Shown here: positions 57,849 to 64,000 of the stretch, in pieces | Layout: each line of letters starts with the position of its first letter | How positions within the stretch are numbered: the first letter of the stretch is position 1 | Source of the DNA: Rouxiella aceris | Lineage (GTDB): Bacteria > Pseudomonadota > Gammaproteobacteria > Enterobacterales > Enterobacteriaceae | Reading direction: 5' to 3' | DNA: 64,000 nt | Assembly (NCBI RefSeq): GCF_012933545.1 | Contig: NZ_JAADJU010000012.1 | Span: 1 to 64,000 of the forward strand | Position numbers and translations under genes: made by a program | Notes under the pieces: generated by a model | Told to the model about the DNA's origin: nothing | Database searches by the model: none | The model's input: the letters and a program-made list of their open reading frames with translations, nothing else

Positions 57849-58161
57849 GCAATTCAATAACTGTTTTAAGAGAGTGTTGAATGCGTTCGATAATGTCTGC
57901 TCTCGGCCCTTGGATCCACTCGGCACTCTTATAAAATTTTTCTTGTGAATTTTCCAGATCCGTAAGACTGTCAAAAGCTCTGATTAAAAAATACGAATCG
58001 GGATCATGTAGCGATTTGCCGAAGGAAACAACATCCAGTCCGTATGCCAGATGTAAAGGAACACTAACCTCTTCCATTACTTTATGAAATTCTTCGCCAG
58101 TTCCTTTATTCAATGTGTACTGTAAAATCTCTATAATTTTGATAGACATATACTCATCCAT
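57811..58161 (-). CDS. Dimeric alpha-beta barrel (NIPSNAP/ABM-like) protein
   Basis: 116 aa with the layout of small dimeric alpha-beta barrel proteins: IKIIEILQYTLNKGTGEEFHKVM as first strand and helix, VVSFGKSLHDPDSYFLIRAFDSLTDLE in the middle, and a final helix with FYKSAEWIQGPRADIIERI. Relatives are NIPSNAP or antibiotic-monooxygenase-like proteins, often of unknown use. Start at 58161, or at the fifth codon (58149), which has GGATGAG in front. Confidence 0.65.
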   Translation of the reverse strand: MDEYMSIKIIEILQYTLNKGTGEEFHKVMEEVSVPLHLAYGLDVVSFGKSLHDPDSYFLIRAFDSLTDLENSQEKFYKSAEWIQGPRADIIERIQHSLKTVIELPIAAVEQLRTCG

Positions 58162-58354
58162 GGTTTAATTACCTGTGTTTAGTTTATAGCATCTCGACAA
58201 TCCGTAGCGCGAGAAAATGGTGCTCCCCGCCATAAATTCCTGGCGAGCTAATCATCCGACTGCTCCGCAGTTTGCCAGTTCGTTCTGTTAAACATGTTGA
58301 TGGGCCTGATAATTGCGAACAAATATGCAATTGCACGTGATGAACCATGGCTCA

Positions 58355-58531
58355 TCACGCTTCTTCATGTACAGGTGACAGATCCAGGCCAAGTGAAGCC
58401 AGCATGACCAGATCCTCTGACTCTTCACCATTTATAATCATGTCTTCAGCCCAACGCGTAAACACAGATAAATCACTCTCTCTGAAATTCTTAAAAGCTA
58501 ATGCGTATAAGCCATTAATATAAAAATGTGT
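58355..58531 (-). pseudogene. Start-less gene remnant below the polygalacturonase
   Basis: A 58-codon frame directly after the polygalacturonase stop, in the same phase. It reads LYALAFKNFRESDLSVFTRW, then GEESEDLVMLASLGLDLSPV and ending VHEEA. It has plausible helical protein character but no ATG before MII, and no family I recognise. Likely the 3' end of a lost gene. The rest of 58162-58354 shows nothing further. Confidence 0.3.
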
Positions 58532-59785
58532 TTAGTTATCACAACTCCCTCCCCCATCTTCCACCACCGTCCCCTGAATAATGGCGTATTGCTTATGCCA
58601 GACAGATCCCTTGCTAATATGTACGTTGTCTAACGTTAGCGATAACGGCTTGCTAGCGCTATATCCCGCAAAGGTAAAGGTCCCGGCAGTCAGGACGTTT
58701 AGATTGCGAAAGGTAATATCGCGATACTCGGGGATCAGACTCCCCGTGGCGGCGCTATCATAACGGGTGTCCAGCACGATGGGGTTTTTGACATTCTGCA
58801 TACAGATATTCTCATAGGTTACGTCGGTAACCTTCCCTCCCCGTGAACTGTCACTTTTAATACGCAAACCATTGGTGGTACCGCTTAGGATCAGGCTGTT
58901 TACCGTTACATCACTGACGCCCTGATTGATCTCACTACCAATGGACATACCGTGCCCGGTACCAAAGTGGTTATCGAGTATCGAAATATGTGCCGAACTG
59001 GCATTACCGGCCTTGATAGCGACGTTGTCATCGCCGGTACTAATGCGGCAGTGGATCAGGGTAACGTTCTGGGATCCCATAGGGTCAAAGCCATCGGTAT
59101 TACGAGCATTGGCTGGTGCCGCGATGGTGATCCCCCATAAGGTCAATCCGTTGCTGTTATTACTGACTACATGGAAATTCGGCCCGTTCTTCAGGGTTAT
59201 CTGGTAGAGCGTGATATTTTTTGAGTTATCAATTTGTATTAAGCGGGGCGCGTTCTGCCTGGTGTTTTTATTTTTGGCTGCCGTTGCCAGCTGCCACCAG
59301 CTCTGGCTTTTTCCGGTCATGATTGCATTACCCTGCCCATCAATGCTGCCCGGTCCGTAAATCCCGCTGCCCGATGCATTTTTTATTTGGATAAACGGAT
59401 TACAGCCTTTCCCTGTGTCATCCAGTGTGCCGCAGGTATGATTGCCGTTATCAAACAGCGACGGATTGGCAATAGCCAGCAGTGTTGCCCCTTTTTCTAC
59501 CCGCAGGCTGACACCCGATGGCAGCTTGAGTGGTCCACTGTAGAACGCGCTAGAGCCTGTAGCCGCCGTCAGATAAACCGCCTTGCCGCTGGTACAAGCG
59601 TTGAGAGCATCCTGAATATAGCTTGTCGAATCGGCTGCGCCGTTGGCTTTAAGCATCTGGCAGCTTTGCGGGACCACGGGTTCACTGACGCTACGAGTAT
59701 CACCCGCTATAGCGCCGTTTATCGCGGACAAAAACAGCGTGGGAAGCAGCAATAGAATATTCATTGATAAATCGGCATATTTCAT
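58532..59785 (-). CDS. Secreted polygalacturonase (glycoside hydrolase family 28)
   Basis: Hydrolyses alpha-1,4 links of pectic homogalacturonan outside the cell. 417 aa from ATG 59785 (MKYADLSMNILLLLP, signal peptide to about AIAG); a GTG nine codons upstream is also in frame. All GH28 catalytic motifs are present (numbered from the GTG): NTDGFDP (238-244), TGDDNVAIK (Asp261/262), GTGHGMSIGSE (His287), LRIKS (Arg317-Lys319). Right-handed beta-helix repeats between. Similar to Pectobacterium PehA-type enzymes. No out-type secretion genes are in the window. It stands alone in accessory DNA, pointing to plant association and possible transfer. Confidence 0.88.
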   Translation of the reverse strand: MKYADLSMNILLLLPTLFLSAINGAIAGDTRSVSEPVVPQSCQMLKANGAADSTSYIQDALNACTSGKAVYLTAATGSSAFYSGPLKLPSGVSLRVEKGATLLAIANPSLFDNGNHTCGTLDDTGKGCNPFIQIKNASGSGIYGPGSIDGQGNAIMTGKSQSWWQLATAAKNKNTRQNAPRLIQIDNSKNITLYQITLKNGPNFHVVSNNSNGLTLWGITIAAPANARNTDGFDPMGSQNVTLIHCRISTGDDNVAIKAGNASSAHISILDNHFGTGHGMSIGSEINQGVSDVTVNSLILSGTTNGLRIKSDSSRGGKVTDVTYENICMQNVKNPIVLDTRYDSAATGSLIPEYRDITFRNLNVLTAGTFTFAGYSASKPLSLTLDNVHISKGSVWHKQYAIIQGTVVEDGGGSCDN

Positions 59786-59840
59786 TTTTCTGATCTCTTT
59801 TCGCCGCAGCACTCAGAGACCCATCATGCTAATAGCACCA

Positions 59841-59873
59841 AAAAAAAGCCACCAGCAAATGCTCGTGGCTTTT
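59841..59873 (-). terminator. Intrinsic terminator of the small gene at 59906
   Basis: Minus strand AAAAGCCACGAGCA, loop TTT, TGCTGGTGGC, then seven T. One mismatch in the stem. Confidence 0.75.
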
Positions 59874-59905
59874 CAATTAAGTGCACTTAATATCGCTTGC
59901 GGCAT

Positions 59906-60139
59906 TTACCCCCCTGACGAGATGTAATCATCAATGGTCTGTTCGACTATTTTTTTCATATGTAATACGGCACTTAACACGCCATTAGAACGCGCGAAAG
60001 ATTCTTCAAAAGGGGGAAAGGCTTTTACCACCACATCATTATCAAATTTCTGCACATCAACGCGTACTTGCCAGGTCGTTGGACTTTCAGCAACCTGCGC
60101 AGCAACTTCGAAACCTTTATATTCATATTTGTACACCAT
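59906..60139 (-). CDS. Small conserved-type hypothetical protein
   Basis: 77 aa, beginning MVYKYEYKGFEVAAQVAESP, three or four short beta strands (TWQVRVDVQKFDNDVVVKAF) and a C-terminal helix (AVLHMKKIVEQTIDDYI). Soluble, no signal peptide, own terminator. I do not recognise the family. Followed (plus strand) by a 480-bp AT-rich gap up to the first EAL gene, which holds that gene's promoter and no other gene I can see. Confidence 0.6.
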   Translation of the reverse strand: MVYKYEYKGFEVAAQVAESPTTWQVRVDVQKFDNDVVVKAFPPFEESFARSNGVLSAVLHMKKIVEQTIDDYISSGG

Positions 60140-60623
60140 GATGGATTCTCAGCGTGAACAATAGAGATCTTTATCTTGCTCCTATCCGTTGATGAAGTTA
60201 AGCATTATCAAAGCTCTTCAGTAAAAAGTGTCGGTGATGTCATAGCGCGTAAAGTTTATTTTTAAGGCTAAGCATAAGAGGTAAAACCAATCATAAAATT
60301 ATCACTCCCCTTCCTGGTCAATTTTTGCCCAAAAAAAATTTTCCCTGAAAAAGATCCTAATCAATTAATGACAAAAAAGACGGGTATGATGTGAGTTCAA
60401 GTCGGGGAAAGTAGGTTAATCAAGTACTTATTTTACGCAACAAAATGCGCACTTTTAGAACTATTCCTATATAGTTCTAAAAATCAATATGTTGAGTTGT
60501 TTTTCCGATCAAAATAGCGTTATTGATAGGTTTTAACATGGGTTTTTACGGTAAAAAATCCTTTTTTAATAGGTAAAAGTGATCAATGATGTAACTATAA
60601 GAGAAGAAACTATGGGCAGGTAA

Positions 60624-61337
60624 ATGTTAAATCTTAACTTTCAAGTTTCATGTGAATTCAGATGCGAGCCAATTTATAGTACCGAAGGTAAACTTTATGC
60701 GGTAGAAGTGCTGACCATGTTCACCGGTGGCTTTTCCGGGGGAAAACTTGAGCCTCAAAACTTTATAAGCTTGTTAGACACCAAATCAAAACACACCTTA
60801 CTCAGTAGTCAACTTCAGGCGATTAGTCGTAAAGCCTTATTTTTTAGAACCAATAATATATTTTGCTCACTCAATATTGATCAGGCAATGGCACTCATGA
60901 TCCTTGAGGACAGCGAGATCAGCGATATTATCAAAGAAAACGAATATATCAGGCTTGAAATATCAGAGAGATTTCCCAGGATTGATAAGGTCAATGGTAA
61001 TATCATCCTAAATGAATTAAGTCGAATATATAAACTCTGGCTTGATGATTATGGGGTCGATTTTAGTAATATTAATACGCTCAAAAACAGTCAGTTTGAA
61101 TCAGTAAAAATTGACAAGAAATTCTTTTGGGAAAATGGCACTTCAGTTATGTGGCCAGCGACCATGAGTGAAATACAAAAATATTGCAGTAAAATTATTG
61201 TCGAAGGCATAGAAACTGCCTCTCAATTTCGCAGCCTGACTAACACCGGCATTTATGGCGTTCAGGGTTTCTTATTTCCAGCGGTGTTATTAACTAAAAT
61301 AGAAAACTTGCTCCCTGCCGGTGAAAATCTAAATTAA
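60624..61337 (+). CDS. Stand-alone EAL-domain protein 1 (YdiV/MrkJ-like)
   Basis: 237 aa, an EAL domain and nothing else, as in YdiV or MrkJ. Such proteins either hydrolyse cyclic di-GMP or act as non-enzymatic regulators of flagella or fimbriae. Catalytic set: EVLTM at 28-32 (Glu kept, the arginine of EALxR replaced by Met), Asn84 in SLNID, Glu112 in RLEISE, Asp141/142 in WLDDYG, Lys162 in VKIDKKF, Glu194/197 in VEGIET, Gln214 in GVQGFLF. Loss of the substrate-binding arginine makes activity doubtful. GGGCAGG upstream. AT-rich, and paralogous to the next gene. Confidence 0.85.
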   Translation: MLNLNFQVSCEFRCEPIYSTEGKLYAVEVLTMFTGGFSGGKLEPQNFISLLDTKSKHTLLSSQLQAISRKALFFRTNNIFCSLNIDQAMALMILEDSEISDIIKENEYIRLEISERFPRIDKVNGNIILNELSRIYKLWLDDYGVDFSNINTLKNSQFESVKIDKKFFWENGTSVMWPATMSEIQKYCSKIIVEGIETASQFRSLTNTGIYGVQGFLFPAVLLTKIENLLPAGENLN

Positions 61338-61552
61338 GTCAAATTAAATAGAATTAAGTCAAATACCCTCACTTTATGAGCATTATCAAGAAAATAAAAA
61401 TATCCATTTATAATCAATAAATTAAAAGAATTCTCTCTTAAAAAACCACGCATTTTCAGCCTTATCAAAAGATGGGGTTTTATATAATTTGTCTTTTACC
61501 GAAAAAAATGATAATAAATGAGGGTCAAGGTCGGTGGTAACGGACAGTAACT

Positions 61553-62248
61553 ATGTTAAATTTCAGCATCCGGGTGTCATGCGAATACATATGTGAACCT
61601 ATTTACAGAGTAAATGGTCAGCTTTTGGGTGTTGAACTATTAACGCGTTTTAGTTCTAACGATACGTCGAACGAGCAGTTGAATTCGGCAAGTTTTATCA
61701 AAGAACTTAGTATCGAAAATAAACGCAAACTAATGCTTAACCAGCTTCATGAAATTGGCAAGAAATCGCATTTTTTCAAAAAGCATAACTTATTATGCTC
61801 GATCAATATAGATTTCACCATGGCAAAATTGCTGGTAATGGATAATGCGATAAAAACTATTTTAGATAAGTATGATTTTATACGATTGGAAGTTTCCGAA
61901 CGCTTCCCCAATATATCCAATGGATTAAAAAATCCATTATTAAGTGAATTACATGAACGCTATCACTTATGGCTGGATGATTTAGGTGCCGGGCATGCTA
62001 ATGTAGAGGCACTGCAAGCAGGTCTTTTTGAACTTATCAAAATTGACCGCAATTTCTATTGGGGTAATACGCGCTCAATGATGTGGCCGATTACCGTCGA
62101 AAAAATCAGCGAACTTTGCAGTCAGATAATTATTGTCGGTATTGAGAACCCGCTGCAACTCAACCTGCTCAGCAGTCTGGGTATTACCGGAGTACAAGGC
62201 TACCTTTATAAGTCAGTAGCCCTGGATGATATCAATACCTTACTGTAG
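61553..62248 (+). CDS. Stand-alone EAL-domain protein 2
   Basis: 231 aa, tandem paralogue of the gene before (shared MLN start, SCEY/F.CEPIY, SERFPxI, SMMWPxT). It keeps ELLTR at 28-32, Asn85, Glu113, Asp142/143 (LDDLGAG), Lys163 and Gln215, but the first Glu of the EGxE motif is Val195 (IIIVGIENP). The two paralogues have therefore lost different conserved positions. 215 bases separate them, so each may have its own promoter. The 229 bases after it carry only short frames I do not trust. Confidence 0.85.
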   Translation: MLNFSIRVSCEYICEPIYRVNGQLLGVELLTRFSSNDTSNEQLNSASFIKELSIENKRKLMLNQLHEIGKKSHFFKKHNLLCSINIDFTMAKLLVMDNAIKTILDKYDFIRLEVSERFPNISNGLKNPLLSELHERYHLWLDDLGAGHANVEALQAGLFELIKIDRNFYWGNTRSMMWPITVEKISELCSQIIIVGIENPLQLNLLSSLGITGVQGYLYKSVALDDINTLL

Positions 62249-62477
62249 CGCGACCAAATATCGGCCTGGTCCTGTATCGTGCACCAGTCAATTTACCCCA
62301 AAGCCAAATTAATCCCGTTCACTGAAGGTTTATCTGCTGCTGAACTGTAAAGATGATAATCAAGATCCCGCAAAATATCGCCCTGTTTATCGCGCAGGCA
62401 GGGGTCATACTGCCTATCCTGTTACGCCGTACCAGTCCTTGCGTATACGGCGCGCAAAAGCAGTGAGCACCTAACGA

Positions 62478-63881
62478 CTATTTATCCTCGGTAGTTAATT
62501 GATTGCTTTGTGCCAATGCCTTAAACCACAGAGCATTGCGCTTTATTTGCCGCTGGCCGCTAACCAGGTCCAGGCGATAGAAACCATAGCGACGCTTAAA
62601 TGAGTTAATCCACGACCAGTTATCAATAAAGGTCCATTGATGTACACCAAAACAGTTTGCCCCTTCGGCAATGGCGCGGTGAAGCTGTATCAGATGTTCT
62701 TCCATTAAACCAATACGAAAACTGTCGTCAATCACGCCATCTTGCAGCACTGGTCCCTCTGACTCCAGATCCATGGCAATACCAATTTCAGCCAGATACC
62801 ATTTGATGTTGCCGTAGTTATTACGAATATTGGCAGCGATATCATAGATAGCCTGCGGCAGGATCTCGTTATTATCGCGGTAGGGATTAAAACGGCCATC
62901 AGGGTCAACATAGTTTTCGAAATAAAACTCTGGGGTGAAATAGTCGAGATTGTAAGGGGTTTCACGCGCTTGCACCCGGCGAGGAACATAGTAATTCACC
63001 CCCAGAAAATCAATGCTCGAGCTGGTAATCAGCGCAATATCGTCTTTACTAACCTGCGGCAAACAATTATTGGCGGCCAGAACCTCACAGAGTTCAGGCG
63101 GAAACTGATGCTTAACCAAGGGATCGAGAAAGCTGCGGTTAAACAGCAAGTCGGCATACCATGCCGCTTTATGGTCTTCTGCCGAGTCGCTACGGGTGTA
63201 AGAAGGAGTCAGGTTGAGCACAACGCCAATTTCACCGTCCAGATCCAACTCGCGATAGCATTTCACCGCCTTGGCATGGGCCAGCATAATATTAAAAGCC
63301 ACCTGTGCTGCCAGCTTGCCATCTTTCTTGCAAGGGTAATGGAAGTCATACAGATAGCCTCCTTCGACTGGCACAATCGGCTCATTGAAGGTGGTCCAGT
63401 ACTTTATTTTTTCACCAAAAAGGCGGAAGGCGGTGGCAGCAAAGCGGGCAAAAAGATCGGTGACATGCACAGATTCAAAGCCACCATAGCGAGTTTGCAG
63501 TTCTTCCGGCATATCAAAATGGTAAAGATTGATCATGGGCTCAATACCCTGGTTAATCATTTCATCAAAATAGTCGTTATAAAAGCGCACCGCTTGCTCA
63601 TTCGCCTGGCCGGTTTCAAAATCTTCAATAAGTCGCGACCATTGAATCGACGTGCGAAAAGAGTTGAGGCCGATATTTTTCATCAGCGCGACATCTTCCC
63701 GATATTTATACAAAGTGTCACAGACCTGTTGCGGCCCAATACCCTGAAAAAAACGCTCAGGGTGATTGGCATGCCAGCTATCCCAGATAGAAGGATGCAA
63801 CTTGTCAGCGGTCCCCTCTGTTTGCGGGCCAGAAGCGGCAGCGCCCCAGAAAAAGTTCTCGGGGAATGAATAGGTGGTCAT
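62478..63881 (-). CDS. 6-phospho-beta-glucosidase-like enzyme (glycoside hydrolase family 1)
   Basis: 467 aa TIM-barrel beta-glucosidase. Start FPENFFWGAAASGPQTEG, acid/base Glu167 in WTTFNEP, nucleophile Glu365 in YLAEIGIAM. The last is unusual because most GH1 enzymes read TENG. Motif S427-F-K429-R-R-Y432 (SxKxxY) marks enzymes that bind 6-phosphorylated sugars, so its substrate probably comes from a PTS. GAGGAG precedes the ATG. Any PTS gene would be beyond the window edge. Confidence 0.88.
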   Translation of the reverse strand: MTTYSFPENFFWGAAASGPQTEGTADKLHPSIWDSWHANHPERFFQGIGPQQVCDTLYKYREDVALMKNIGLNSFRTSIQWSRLIEDFETGQANEQAVRFYNDYFDEMINQGIEPMINLYHFDMPEELQTRYGGFESVHVTDLFARFAATAFRLFGEKIKYWTTFNEPIVPVEGGYLYDFHYPCKKDGKLAAQVAFNIMLAHAKAVKCYRELDLDGEIGVVLNLTPSYTRSDSAEDHKAAWYADLLFNRSFLDPLVKHQFPPELCEVLAANNCLPQVSKDDIALITSSSIDFLGVNYYVPRRVQARETPYNLDYFTPEFYFENYVDPDGRFNPYRDNNEILPQAIYDIAANIRNNYGNIKWYLAEIGIAMDLESEGPVLQDGVIDDSFRIGLMEEHLIQLHRAIAEGANCFGVHQWTFIDNWSWINSFKRRYGFYRLDLVSGQRQIKRNALWFKALAQSNQLTTEDK

Positions 63882-63892
63882 ATAATCTCCTC

Positions 63893-64000
63893 AATGATTC
63901 GGGTGGTTACAACGCCCGGAAAAGTCGCCATGGGATGCCGAAACAGCCAGATCAAAGCCCAATGAAATCGGATTGCCTTGGGCGACACAGCTCACGAGGA
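63893..64000 (-). CDS. Possible C-terminal end of an upstream gene
   Basis: An open frame enters from the window edge on the minus strand and ends at 63893 (GRCNHPNH), eight bases before the ATG of the GH1 gene. Only 35 codons are visible and no family is recognisable. It may be the end of a co-transcribed gene or chance. Confidence 0.25.

Noticed and set aside
62353-62466. 37-codon frame MIIKIPQNIALFIAQAG
   Set aside because: Short, no ribosome site of note and no recognised relative; may be chance.
62970-63869. Long plus-strand frame (299 codons) opposite the GH1 gene
   Set aside because: Antisense shadow of a gene with clear catalytic motifs; no protein-like composition of its own.
1-64000. 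CRISPR array or rRNA operon
   Set aside because: No regularly spaced short repeats and no rRNA-like sequence anywhere in the window.

Overview
The window is a bacterial chromosome segment from a member of the order Enterobacterales. The evidence is synteny with the E. coli pdxB to argW segment: pdxB-usg-truA-dedA-accD-folC-dedD-cvpA-purF-ubiX-hisJQMP, flk, fabB, mnmC, yfcL-epmC-mepA-aroC-prmB, smrB, sixA, fadJ-fadI, yfcZ, fadL, mlaA, yfdC, then tRNA-Arg(CCU). ERIC-like repeats, a TcC/RHS-type gene, a polygalacturonase and a ccm cluster next to mlaA suggest a plant-, soil- or insect-associated lineage (Yersiniaceae/Pectobacteriaceae-like). I cannot name the genus from sequence alone.

Layout: 0.3-7.6 kb holds a DppA-like binding protein, pepT and a divergent polyol module (MFS permease / zinc dehydrogenase / FGGY kinase). 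7.7-11 kb is hisJQMP, with a readable nitrogen-control promoter (sigma-54 -24/-12 element, NtrC-type half-sites, ArgR-like boxes) and a terminator-like hairpin between hisJ and hisQ. 11-21.7 kb is the housekeeping pdxB-ubiX block. 22-29 kb has a DMT exporter, a tandem ERIC/element repeat, flk, a YbiR-like permease, fabB with FabR and FadR sites, and mnmC. 29-42 kb is the yfcL-prmB cluster, smrB, sixA and the fad genes with three FadR operators. 41-52 kb has an orphan RHS/TcC-like protein with a probable ADP-ribosyltransferase end, mlaA, a complete ccmA-I cluster and yfdC with a structured leader.

From tRNA-Arg (52193-52267) to about 60 kb the DNA is accessory. Two diverged ~140-bp direct repeats, each starting with the tRNA 3' end, bracket a 4.6-kb island. 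It carries a probable integrase remnant cut by an IS3-family element, and an AT-rich three-gene cassette: a PD-(D/E)XK-like sce7726-type protein, an sce7725-type protein, and a Zn-ribbon/RES-domain protein. I regard this cassette as the best candidate for a poorly described conflict or defence system. Beyond it lie an IS3 deletion remnant, an AlpA-like fragment, small unknown genes, a secreted polygalacturonase, two tandem stand-alone EAL proteins with different motif losses, and a GH1 6-phospho-beta-glucosidase.

The most striking non-coding signal is a 131-bp element found three times (29288, 34115, 42651). Each copy lies exactly between two copies of a terminator-type stem-loop, as if the element inserts into intrinsic terminators and duplicates the whole 19-21 bp hairpin. 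Two related copies sit in a 193-bp tandem repeat at 22.9-23.3 kb.
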